Made by a program: the position numbers and the translations under genes | The notes under the pieces: generated by a model | The model's database searches: none | Seen by the model: the letters and a program-made list of their open reading frames with translations, nothing else | What the model was told of the DNA's origin: nothing | Part shown: in pieces, positions 56,741 through 64,000 of the stretch | Position numbering within the stretch: the first letter of the stretch is position 1 | How the letters are laid out: each line of letters begins with the position of its first letter | DNA from: UBA4742 sp963734965 | Lineage (GTDB): Bacteria > Actinomycetota > Acidimicrobiia > Acidimicrobiales > Acidimicrobilacustridaceae | Reading direction: 5' to 3' | Length of the DNA: 64,000 nt | NCBI GenBank assembly: GCA_963734965.1 | Contig: CAVTJK010000003.1 | Coordinates: forward strand, 434,001 to 498,000

Positions 56741-57204
56741 CCCTCGATGGCGACGATCTCGACCTTGAGCACCCCGCCGGGCGCCTCGTACTCGACGACG
56801 TCGCCCACCGAGCGGTCGAGCAGGGCGGCCCCGAGCGGTGATCCCGGCGACATCACCTCGAGGTCGTCGCGGCGCTCCTCGATCGATCCGATCAGGTAGC
56901 GCTCCGGCTCGTCGTCGCCGTCATAGACGATGGCCACGACCGAGCCGGCCACCACCACGTCGCTGTTGGACACATCCACGATCTCGGCGTTCTCGAGCAC
57001 GGCCTGGATGTGGCGGATGCGGCCCTCCATCTTGCCCTGCTCCTCCTTGGCCGCGTGGTAGTCGCCGTTCTCGGACAGATCACCGAGCTCGCGGGCGGTT
57101 TGGATCTTGCGGGCGATGTCGACTCGGGCGACGGTGGTGAGCTGCTCGTGCTCGGCCTTGAGCCGGTCGTACGCGTCCTGAGAGAGGTGTTGGGTGTCGA
57201 CCAC
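56737..57204 (-). CDS. greA: Transcription elongation factor GreA
   Basis: GreA rescues backtracked RNA polymerase by stimulating transcript cleavage. The 155-residue protein has the N-terminal coiled coil with tip acidic residues (ENGDYHAAKEEQGKMEGRI) and the C-terminal FKBP-like domain (SPGSPLGAALLDRSVGDVVEY). The GTG start lies 6 bases after a minus-strand TAGCAT (57216-57211), so the message is probably leaderless. Confidence 0.94.
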   Translation of the reverse strand: MVDTQHLSQDAYDRLKAEHEQLTTVARVDIARKIQTARELGDLSENGDYHAAKEEQGKMEGRIRHIQAVLENAEIVDVSNSDVVVAGSVVAIVYDGDDEPERYLIGSIEERRDDLEVMSPGSPLGAALLDRSVGDVVEYEAPGGVLKVEIVAIEG

Positions 57205-57210
57205 CTCTCC

Positions 57211-57216
57211 ATGCTA
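57211..57216 (-). promoter_or_regulatory. -10 box TAGCAT of greA
   Basis: Reading on the minus strand, TAGCAT is 6 bases before the GTG at 57204. Confidence 0.5.
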
Positions 57217-57260
57217 GCGATCGGGGTCCCCCCGACGGAACGGCTGAACGCACTCTGAGG

Positions 57261-57289
57261 TTGACGAATCGGCGGTCCCCCACCACACT
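57261..57289 (+). promoter_or_regulatory. Promoter of the leuB-ilvE-cimA leader
   Basis: TTGACG (57261-57266) and CACACT (57284-57289) are 17 bases apart. The expected start point falls at about the GTG of the leader peptide. The TGAGGTTG context also occurs upstream of the ilvB leader at 33001-33008, where the -10 is weak. Confidence 0.5.
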
Positions 57290-57296
57290 GGTCGCA

Positions 57297-57338
57297 GTGT
57301 TCGGCACCTCCACGACCCTCGTAGCCATCATTCCGTAG
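57297..57338 (+). CDS. leuB leader peptide MFGTSTTLVAIIP
   Basis: A 13-codon frame starts at GTG 57297 and ends at TAG 57336-57338. It holds Leu-Val-Ala-Ile-Ile in a row. A nine-pair hairpin starts at its stop codon and a terminator follows. This is the typical layout of attenuation by branched-chain amino acid supply, and the leader resembles the ilvB leader. Confidence 0.75.
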   Translation: MFGTSTTLVAIIP

Positions 57339-57361
57339 CGCACGCGACCCGCCGCGTGCGC
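57338..57361 (+). promoter_or_regulatory. Leader hairpin starting at the leuB leader stop codon
   Basis: GCGCACGCG (57338-57346) pairs perfectly with CGCGTGCGC (57353-57361) around a six-base loop. The first arm starts with the last base of the TAG stop, as in the ilvB leader. Confidence 0.7.
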
Positions 57362-57367
57362 TCTCGA

Positions 57368-57398
57368 CCGTCCACCTCGGTGGGCGGTTTTCTCGTTC
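57368..57398 (+). terminator. Attenuator terminator before leuB
   Basis: CCGTCCAC (57368-57375) pairs with GTGGGCGG (57380-57387), one pair being G-U, around CTCG, and TTTTCTCGTT follows. It lies 50 bases before the leuB start, so it must be a conditional terminator. Confidence 0.75.
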
Positions 57399-57448
57399 TC
57401 GGGATGGTTCGGGTCGCCGGACCACCGCTTCAGAAAGGTCCAGTCGTC

Positions 57449-58456
57449 GTGAGCGAAGCTTCCACCAACCAGGGTGGCCCCCACCGGATCGGTGTCGTCG
57501 GCGGCGACGGGATCGGCCCGGAGGTCGTGGCCGAGGCCCTCAAGGTCGTCCGGGCCACGGGCATCGCGTTCGAGACCGTCGACTACGACCTGGGCGGGGC
57601 GCGATACCTGCGTGACGGCATGGTCCTGTCCGACGAGATCGTCGCCGAGTGGCGCGGCCTCGACGCCCTCCTGGTGGGCGCCGTGGGCACCCCGGAGGTC
57701 CCGCCGGGGCTGATCGAGCGCGGCCTGCTGCTCAAGATGCGCTTCGATCTCGACCTCTACATCAACCAGCGGCCCTTCCTCGCGCCCGACCGCTCGCATG
57801 ACTTCATCGTCATCCGTGAGAACACCGAGGGCACCTACGCCGGCGAGGGCGGCTTCTTGCGCAAGGGGACCCCCCACGAGGTCGCCACACAGGGATCGGT
57901 GAACACGCGCATGGGCGTCGAGCGCTGCGTGCGGTACGCCTTCGAGCTGGCCCGGAGCCGACCGCGCAAGCACCTCACGCTCGTGCACAAGACCAACGTG
58001 CTGACCTTCGCCGGGGATCTGTGGGAACGCACCTTCAACGAGGTGGCGGCCGACTACGACGACATCACCACGGCCTACAACCACGTCGACGCGGCCTGCA
58101 TCTACTTCGTGCAGTCACCCGCGCAGTACGACGTGATCGTGACCGACAACTTGTTCGGCGACATCCTGACCGACCTGGGCGGCGCCGTGTCGGGCGGCAT
58201 CGGCCTGGCCTCGTCGGGCAACCTGAACCCGGATCGCACCGGTCCGTCGATGTTCGAGCCGGTCCACGGCTCGGCCCCCGACATCGCCGGGCAGCAGAAG
58301 GCCAACCCCCTCGCCGCCATATTGTCGGCGGCGATGATGCTCGAGTTCCTGGGCGAGGCCGATGCCGCCGCCCGCGTCCGCAAGGCCTGTGACGACCCGT
58401 CGTCGTTCACCGGTTCCACCTCCGAGATCGGCGACGCCGTCGCCGACCGCGTCTAG
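57449..58456 (+). CDS. leuB: 3-isopropylmalate dehydrogenase
   Basis: LeuB oxidises 3-isopropylmalate to 2-oxoisocaproate precursor with NAD+. It may also act on the methylmalate made by CimA. The 335-residue protein is the short actinobacterial form, with VVGGDGIGPEVVAEAL, ENTEGTYAGEGG, TLVHKTNVLTFAGDLW and the NAD-site EPVHGSAPDIAGQQKANP. The GTG at 57449 has GAAAGG upstream. It is the first structural gene after the attenuator and is followed by ilvE after 36 bases. Confidence 0.95.
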   Translation: MSEASTNQGGPHRIGVVGGDGIGPEVVAEALKVVRATGIAFETVDYDLGGARYLRDGMVLSDEIVAEWRGLDALLVGAVGTPEVPPGLIERGLLLKMRFDLDLYINQRPFLAPDRSHDFIVIRENTEGTYAGEGGFLRKGTPHEVATQGSVNTRMGVERCVRYAFELARSRPRKHLTLVHKTNVLTFAGDLWERTFNEVAADYDDITTAYNHVDAACIYFVQSPAQYDVIVTDNLFGDILTDLGGAVSGGIGLASSGNLNPDRTGPSMFEPVHGSAPDIAGQQKANPLAAILSAAMMLEFLGEADAAARVRKACDDPSSFTGSTSEIGDAVADRV

Positions 58457-58492
58457 CCCGCCGATCGCCCGACTCCTCAGGGGGACCTCCCG

Positions 58493-59410
58493 ATGCCCAT
58501 CACGCCGACCGACAAGATCTGGATGAACGGCGACCTCGTCGACTGGGACGACGCCCGGATCCACATCCTGACCCATTCGCTCCACTACGGGATGGGTGTG
58601 TTCGAGGGCATCCGCGCCTATGAGACGGCGGACGGTCCGGCCGTGTTCCGCCTGACCGACCACATGAAGCGGCTGCACAACTCGGCCAAGATCATGATGA
58701 TGGACATGCCCTACAGCGTCGACGAGCTGGTCGACGCGACCAAGGCCGTCGTCGCCGCCTCGGGCCTGCCGTCGTGCTACATCCGGCCGATCGCGTACTT
58801 CGGCTACGGCGAGATGGGGCTCAACACGTTGCCCTGCACCGTCGATGTCTCGATCGCCTGCTGGCCCTGGGGTGCCTACCTCGGCGACGACGCCGCGTCG
58901 AAGGGCGTGCGCATGAAGATCTCGTCGTGGCTGCGCCACGACCACAACGCCATGCCACCCGCGTCCAAGACGACGGGCAACTACGTGAACTCGTCGCTGG
59001 CCAAGGTCGAAGCCCTCAAGGCCGGCTACGACGAGGCCATCATGTTGAGCCCGCAGGGCTATGTCAGCGAGTGCACCGGTGAGAACATCTTCGCCGCACG
59101 CGACGGCGTGCTCATCACCCCTCCGCTCGCCGCCGGCGCCCTCGAAGGGATCACCCAGGACTCGGTGGCGGTCATCGCGCGCGATCTGGGCATCGAGACC
59201 AGGGTCGACCACTTGACGCGCAGCGACCTCTACGTCTGCGAGGAGATGTTCGTGTGCGGGACGGCGGCCGAGATCAGCGCCGTGTCGTCGGTCGACGACC
59301 GCGCCATCACCTGTCCAGGTCCCATGACCACCGCCATCGCCACCGAGTACGCCAAGGCGGTGCGGGGCCAGGTCGACCGCTACAAGGACTGGCTCGAGCA
59401 TGTCCAGTGA
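58493..59410 (+). CDS. ilvE: Branched-chain amino acid aminotransferase
   Basis: IlvE carries out the last, PLP-dependent step to valine, leucine and isoleucine. The 305-residue fold-type IV enzyme has HYGMGVFEGIRAYE, RPIAYFGYGEMG, the PLP lysine in ASKTTGNYVNSSLAK and SECTGENIFAARDG. A GGGGGACC stretch precedes the ATG. It overlaps cimA by 11 bases. Confidence 0.95.
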   Translation: MPITPTDKIWMNGDLVDWDDARIHILTHSLHYGMGVFEGIRAYETADGPAVFRLTDHMKRLHNSAKIMMMDMPYSVDELVDATKAVVAASGLPSCYIRPIAYFGYGEMGLNTLPCTVDVSIACWPWGAYLGDDAASKGVRMKISSWLRHDHNAMPPASKTTGNYVNSSLAKVEALKAGYDEAIMLSPQGYVSECTGENIFAARDGVLITPPLAAGALEGITQDSVAVIARDLGIETRVDHLTRSDLYVCEEMFVCGTAAEISAVSSVDDRAITCPGPMTTAIATEYAKAVRGQVDRYKDWLEHVQ

Positions 59411-61061
59411 CGCGGCTGGTGAGGTAGGCCCGGGTCCTGCCCGCGGGGTCGGGCGCGGCGTCGAGGGACTGCCCGAGTCGGTCGAGATCTTCGACACGAC
59501 GCTGCGCGACGGCGCCCAGTTCGAGGGGATCTCGCTGACCGTCGAGGACAAGTTGCGCGTCGCCGAGCAGCTCGACTGGCTGGGTGTGCGCTGGATCGAG
59601 GGCGGCTATCCGCAGGCCAATCCCAAAGACGAGGAGTTCTTCCGTCGCGCCCCGACGGAGCTGCATCTGCAGACGGCCGAGCTGCTGGCGTTCGGATCGA
59701 CGCGGCGCCCGGCGGGCAAGGTCGATGTCGACCCGACCCTTGCTGCGCTGGTCGGGGCCGAGACCTCGACGGTGTGCATCGTCGGCAAGAGCTGGGACTT
59801 CCATGTGACCGAGGCGCTCCAGACGACCCTCGACGAGGGCGTGGCCATGGTGGCCGAGTCGGTCGAGTTCCTGAAGACCGCCGGTCGCCGCGTGTTCTTC
59901 GACGCCGAGCACTTCTTCGACGGCTACAAGGCCAACCCCGAATATGCCCTGCGCGTCCTCGAAGCCGCCGCGACCAACGGAGCCGATTGCGTCGTGCTGT
60001 GCGACACGAACGGCGGGTCGCTGCCGCACGAGGTCGAGCGCATCACCCGCGAGGTGCACGCGTACCTCGCGGGCGTCCCGATCGGCATCCACACCCAGAA
60101 CGACTCCGGTTGCGCCGTGGCCAACTCGGTGGCCGCCGTGCTCGGCGGCGCGACGCAGGTGCAGGGCACGGTGAACGGCTACGGCGAACGCACCGGCAAC
60201 GCCAACCTGATGTCGGTCATCCCCGATCTGACGCTCAAGCTCGGCATCGCCACGCTGCCCGAGGGACGTCTCGACCGGCTCACGGCCGTGAGCCGCCACG
60301 TGGCCGAGCTGGTGAACATCCCGCCGCCGACGGCGGATCCCTTCGTCGGCTTCTCGGCCTTCGCTCACAAGGGCGGCCTGCACACCTCCGCACTGGGTCG
60401 GGCGGGGGGCGCCACCTACGAGCACGTCGACCCGACCCTGGTCGGCAACCACACGCGCGTGCTCGTGTCCGATCTCGGCGGACGCGCCGGCATGTCGATG
60501 AAGGCGCGCGAGCTGGGCGTCGACCTCGACGACCGGGCCGCCGGGTTGCTCAGCGAGGAGCTGAAGGCGCTCGAGGCCAAGGGTTGGTTGTTCGAAGCGG
60601 CCGACGCCTCGCTCGAGCTGTTGATGCGCCGAGCGGCGGGCTGGAGCCACGAGTTCTTCGAGGTCGAGGCCTACCGCGTGTCGAGCTATCACCGCGAAGG
60701 GATCGTGACCCGAGAAGACGCGGTCGAGGTGAGCGTCGAGGCCACCGTCAAGCTGTGGGTCGACGGCGAGCGCATCGCCGCCGTCGGCGAGGGCAACGGT
60801 CCGGTCAACGCCCTGGACGTGGCCGTGCGGGCCGCTCTCGGGGGCCGCTATCCGGCTCTCGACCGGATCCACCTCACCGACTTCAAGGTGCGCGTCCTCG
60901 ACGGCGGCTCGGCCACGGGCGCGGTGGTGCGGGTGCTGATCGACTCGACCGACGGCGAGGACGTGTGGACGACGGTCGGGGTCGACACCAACGTGATCGA
61001 GGCCTCCTGGCACGCCCTCGTCGACTCGCTCGTCTACGGGTTGTTGCACACCGAGCAGTAG
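59400..61061 (+). CDS. cimA: (R)-citramalate synthase
   Basis: CimA condenses pyruvate with acetyl-CoA to citramalate, opening a threonine-independent route to 2-oxobutyrate and isoleucine. The 553-residue protein has the DRE-TIM signature FDTTLRDGAQFEGISLTVEDK, HTQNDSGCAVANS, the HVDGTVNGYGERTGNANL-type motif (here VQGTVNGYGERTGNANL) and the C-terminal LeuA-like regulatory domain. Sequence around GGYPQANPKDEEFF separates CimA from LeuA. LeuCD and LeuB in this window could process citramalate to 2-oxobutyrate. It is the last gene of the attenuated operon. Confidence 0.93.
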   Translation: MSSDAAGEVGPGPARGVGRGVEGLPESVEIFDTTLRDGAQFEGISLTVEDKLRVAEQLDWLGVRWIEGGYPQANPKDEEFFRRAPTELHLQTAELLAFGSTRRPAGKVDVDPTLAALVGAETSTVCIVGKSWDFHVTEALQTTLDEGVAMVAESVEFLKTAGRRVFFDAEHFFDGYKANPEYALRVLEAAATNGADCVVLCDTNGGSLPHEVERITREVHAYLAGVPIGIHTQNDSGCAVANSVAAVLGGATQVQGTVNGYGERTGNANLMSVIPDLTLKLGIATLPEGRLDRLTAVSRHVAELVNIPPPTADPFVGFSAFAHKGGLHTSALGRAGGATYEHVDPTLVGNHTRVLVSDLGGRAGMSMKARELGVDLDDRAAGLLSEELKALEAKGWLFEAADASLELLMRRAAGWSHEFFEVEAYRVSSYHREGIVTREDAVEVSVEATVKLWVDGERIAAVGEGNGPVNALDVAVRAALGGRYPALDRIHLTDFKVRVLDGGSATGAVVRVLIDSTDGEDVWTTVGVDTNVIEASWHALVDSLVYGLLHTEQ

Positions 61062-61064
61062 TCT
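61059..61064 (+). promoter_or_regulatory. -10 box TAGTCT overlapping the cimA stop codon
   Basis: TAGTCT lies 8 bases before the ATG at 61073. Its TAG is the stop codon of cimA. Confidence 0.4.
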
Positions 61065-61072
61065 TCCCGTCG

Positions 61073-61619
61073 ATGGCCGCCCCCGAATACGTTCCTCACT
61101 CGCCGGTCGACGAGCCCAGGGTGTACCGCTCCCCGCCCTGGAGCGGCGACGAGTGGCTGGCCGATCGACCCGGCGAGCTGACCGGGCTGCAGCCGCACGG
61201 CCCCCGGCTCGGCTACCCCGGTCCCGATCAGGGCTTCGTGATGAAGCTGGCCAACTCCTTCACCGATCGGCTGGTGCTGGTCGAGGGGGAGCGGTTGGCC
61301 GACACCCTGGCGGGCGGTTGCTGCGGTGGCGATGAAGCGCGCCGCCCTGTTCGGCCGCGCCCCCGTCGTGCACGACCTCACCGCCGCCTTCACCATCTGG
61401 GGCTTCCTGGGACCAGCCGAGGCCGAGCTGTTGCGGCTGCGCCGGCCGCTGTTCGAAGAGGTCGCCAACCCGCACCACTACATGGAGCTGCGGCGCGTCG
61501 CCGACCTGGTGCCCCAGGCCGTGCTGCGCCTGTCCCCGGCCGAGATCGCCAAGGTGGCCGAGTCCGACTGGCGCGCCTTCTTCAAGCGCCGTTCGAGCCC
61601 GTCGCCCGCCGGGTCCTGA
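61073..61619 (+). CDS. Conserved-looking hypothetical protein (one-base insertion)
   Basis: The corrected product has about 181 residues without membrane segments. The N-terminal part (residues 1-85) and the C-terminal part lie in different frames; removing one G near 61325 joins LADTLAGGCC to VAMKRAALFGRAPVVHDL. The C-terminal half is helical and ends with ESDWRAFFKRR. I do not recognise the family. The clean join of two coding-like frames supports a real gene. Confidence 0.65.
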
Positions 61620-61648
61620 CGCCGCCGAGCCCGTCTCCCCCGGCGCGG

Positions 61649-62830
61649 TCAGGACGCCTCGAGCTCGAAGGCGTGGAACAGGTTGGGCAGGACGACGTCG
61701 GCGGCGATGCGGAGCCCCGCACCAGCGAAGAGCGACTCGAACTCGGTCGCCGTGCGCTCGCGACCCGATCCGGTGAGCACCAACATGAGCACGTCCGAGG
61801 TGAGGGAGAAGTCGTTGCCGGCATGGCTGGGTACGACCGCCTCGACGACCAAGGCTCGTCGCGGCCGGCGACCGGCGCCCCGGTCACCCTCGACCTTGGG
61901 CCTCGGATCCGGTGACGACAGCTGAGTGGCCACGTTGGCCAACACCTTCCCGGCGGCTTCATCGTTCCAGTCGTGCACGACGGCGAGGAGCAGGTAGAGG
62001 TCGCAGTCGGCGGGCACGCCGACGAACATGTCCCCTGCGACCAGATCGATGCGCTCGCCCATCGGATCACGGGCCAACTGCCGGGCTGCCCGATCGATGA
62101 CCGTCGGCCGCTCGTACAGCACCCCGGTGGCGGCCGGTGCGAGTTGCAGTGCCGTCGTGAGCATCTGCCCGGTGCCGCCGGCCACGTCGCAGATGCGCCC
62201 GAACCGGCTGAAGTCGAAGGCCTCGGCCAGCAACGTCGCTTCGAGCCCCGAGCCGGCGGCCATGGCCGCGTCGAAGGTCGCCTCGGCCGAGGGCTCGGTG
62301 GTCAGGAAGTCGAAGAACTCGCGCCCGGTCGCGGCGACGCTGGCGCTCTCGCCGGTGCGCAGCGAGTGGTCGGCCCGATCCCAGATGCGAGCCATCCAGT
62401 CGGATCCGGTGAAGCGGACCCATTCGCGCAAACCGTCGGGGTGATCGGCGCGCAGCAGTGCTCCGGCTTTGGTGAGCTCGAAGCGGCTCGTCGCCGTCGC
62501 TCCACCACGGCGAGGCCGGATCGACAACCAGCCCTTCGAGGCCAGGTAGCGCAGCACACGAAACGTGGCATCCGGATCGAGCTGGACGCGGTCAGCGAGC
62601 GCAGACGCGGTCGCCGGACCGGTCGCGATGGCATCGACCAGGCCTGTGTCGATGGCCACCGTCACCAGTCGCACCTCGATCATCCGGTCCATCTGCTCGA
62701 GCACGGTCATGGCCGGCGGCAGCGCCCCCCGATGGACTCGCCCGAACAAGTTGCGCACATGGACGCCCGGTTGGACGGCCCAGACAGGGGGGAGGTGGCG
62801 GCCCATGGCCGGCGGGAGGTCGTGGCTCAC
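61649..62830 (-). CDS. O-methyltransferase (family 2, SAM-dependent)
   Basis: The 393-residue protein has an N-terminal winged-helix dimerisation domain (EVRLVTVAIDTGLVDAIA, LASKGWLSIRPR) and a Rossmann domain with motif I ICDVAGGTGQML, ERPTVIDRAA and the base-containing AVVHDWNDEAAGKVL. This is the layout of acetylserotonin/hydroxyneurosporene-type O-methyltransferases, which methylate phenolic or hydroxyl groups of small molecules. The frame opens at 62944, but I use the GTG at 62830 because the homologous part begins after it. The natural product substrate is unknown. Confidence 0.82.
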   Translation of the reverse strand: MSHDLPPAMGRHLPPVWAVQPGVHVRNLFGRVHRGALPPAMTVLEQMDRMIEVRLVTVAIDTGLVDAIATGPATASALADRVQLDPDATFRVLRYLASKGWLSIRPRRGGATATSRFELTKAGALLRADHPDGLREWVRFTGSDWMARIWDRADHSLRTGESASVAATGREFFDFLTTEPSAEATFDAAMAAGSGLEATLLAEAFDFSRFGRICDVAGGTGQMLTTALQLAPAATGVLYERPTVIDRAARQLARDPMGERIDLVAGDMFVGVPADCDLYLLLAVVHDWNDEAAGKVLANVATQLSSPDPRPKVEGDRGAGRRPRRALVVEAVVPSHAGNDFSLTSDVLMLVLTGSGRERTATEFESLFAGAGLRIAADVVLPNLFHAFELEAS

Positions 62831-62938
62831 GCCCCGATGGTGCTGGCCCGACCCGTCCGGAGCAAACGCAGCCGGAACGGGGCCGGCCCTCGGCTCCACC
62901 GGAGTCGAACCCGCTCGGGAGTGCTCGGCCGACGCCAG

Positions 62939-62944
62939 TAGCAT
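62939..62944 (+). promoter_or_regulatory. -10 box TAGCAT of gltX
   Basis: TAGCAT lies 6 bases before the GTG at 62951, consistent with a leaderless message. Confidence 0.5.
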
Positions 62945-62950
62945 CGACGC

Positions 62951-64000
62951 GTGGCTGACCCCGCAGTACGAGTCCGGTTCTCACCCGCGCCGACGGGCTG
63001 GTTGCACATCGGCAGCGCCCGGGCCGCCCTCTTCAACTGGATCTTCGCCCGCCAGCAGGGCGGCGAGATGTTGTTGCGCATCGAAGACACCGATGCCGAG
63101 CGGCTCCGGCCCGAGCTCATCGACACGATCTATGAGACCTTGAGCTGGCTGGGCATCGACTGGGACGGGGAGCCGGTGCTGCAGTCCGGGCGGACCAGGC
63201 AGTACCTCGACGCCGCCGACCGGCTCTTCGCCGAGGGCCGGGCCTACGGCTGTGACTGCACCCAGGACGACGTGAAGGCCCGCATCGAGGCCGCCGGCCA
63301 GAAGACCCCGGGCTATGACGGCCACTGCCGCGGACCGCGGTCTGGTGCCTGGTCCGGGCATCGCGATGCGCTTCCGCACCCCCGACGAGGGGGCCACGGT
63401 CTTCGCCGATGTCATCCGGGGCGAGGTCTCGTTCGAGAACGCCACCCTCGAGGACTTCGTGATCGTGCGGGCCAGCGGCCAGCCGTTGTTCCTGCTGGCC
63501 AACGCGGTCGACGATGTCGACATGGCCATCACCCATGTCATCCGGGGTGAGGACCTGATCAACACCACGCCCAAGGTGTTGCTGCTGCGCGAGGCGCTGG
63601 GCGTCACCGAACGTCCGGTGTACGCCCACCTGCCGCTCATCGTCGGGGCCAATCGCAAGAAGCTGTCCAAGCGTCGCGATGCGGTGGCCGTCGCCGACTT
63701 CGTCGACCAGGGCTACCTGCCAGAGGCCATGGTCAACTACCTCGTCACGCTGGGGTGGGGGCCGCCCGACGGCATCGAGATCCGCGAGATGGGCGAGATC
63801 ATCAACCTGTTCCGCCTCGAAGACGTCAACTCGTCCGGCGCCTACTTCGACGTCGAGAAGCTCGACAGCTTCAACGGCGTCTACATCCGCAACCTCGACA
63901 CCGATGATTTCATCGCGCGGTCCCAGCCGTGGCTGCTGGGCCGGGACGGGCGCGCCCTGCCGTGGGATCCGGCCGACTACGACCCCAAGGCGTTCGCCGC
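62951..64000 (+). CDS. gltX: Glutamyl-tRNA synthetase, 3' end outside the window (one-base insertion)
   Basis: GltX charges tRNA-Glu and, with GatCAB encoded here, probably also tRNA-Gln. The visible part has VRVRFSPAPTGWLHIGSARAAL with the HIGH-type signature, RIEDTDAERL, HVIRGEDLINTTPKV and the KMSKS-type KKLSKRRDAVAV. The frame changes near 63332 (one extra G) between GYDGHCR and DRGLVPGPGIAMRF. The gene runs off the right edge. Confidence 0.93.

Overview
This is a high-GC, densely coded chromosomal segment from an actinobacterium. Three things point to Actinomycetota: many start codons placed 6-8 bases after a TANNNT hexamer (leaderless genes), frequent ATGA/GTGA gene overlaps, and Mycobacterium-like families (MoxR/DUF58/SpoIIM/RDD block, Mycobacterium-type SerC, Eis-type acetyltransferase, PASTA kinase, IclR next to leuCD). 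Several small conserved-looking proteins and the citramalate route suggest class Acidimicrobiia, but that rank is inference. I see no rRNA, tRNA, CRISPR array, transposase or phage gene.

Layout. 0-7.1 kb: DUF4129, DUF4350, MoxR ATPase and DUF58, then SpoIIM and a methyltransferase on the other strand, divergent from an RDD membrane protein. 7.2-14.8 kb: cysteine desulfurase and MnmA (tRNA thiolation), a methionine-synthase-like protein, DNA ligase LigA with a HAD hydrolase, and two membrane proteins of unknown role. 14.9-21.3 kb: PASTA kinase, SCP2-like protein, ferredoxin and gatCAB (tRNA-dependent amidotransferase). 21.4-29 kb: two lipoproteins, an Eis-like acetyltransferase and a five-gene operon of two ABC exporters plus a MATE transporter. 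29-38 kb: ilvD, a TPR protein, an AAA ATPase, ilvBNC and metY. 38-51 kb: a possible HTH protein, a GT-C membrane protein, acyl-CoA ligase, serC, an aminotransferase, an S9 peptidase, serA and a diguanylate cyclase. 51-61 kb: leuCD divergent from an IclR regulator, Ppx/GppA, hydrolase, greA, then leuB-ilvE-cimA. 61-64 kb: a hypothetical gene, an O-methyltransferase and the start of gltX.

Together ilvD, ilvBNC, leuCD, leuB, ilvE and cimA cover nearly all of branched-chain amino acid synthesis, with isoleucine probably made from citramalate. ilvBNC and leuB-ilvE-cimA each have a leader peptide rich in Leu/Val/Ile codons, a hairpin starting at the leader stop codon, and a terminator; the two leaders look homologous. 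leuCD is probably controlled by the divergent IclR protein through an inverted repeat.

Two cautions and one highlight. First, about 19 single-base indels, nearly all +1 insertions, break essential genes (moxR, pknB, ferredoxin, gatC, gatA, gatB, serA, gltX). They look like sequence errors, and I annotate those genes across the breaks. Second, intergenic gaps carry three families of short dispersed palindromic repeats. The most promising undescribed element is a structured leader at 49233-49310: an 11-pair stem takes in the ribosome binding site and start codon of the diguanylate cyclase gene, which suggests a translational riboswitch or RNA thermometer.
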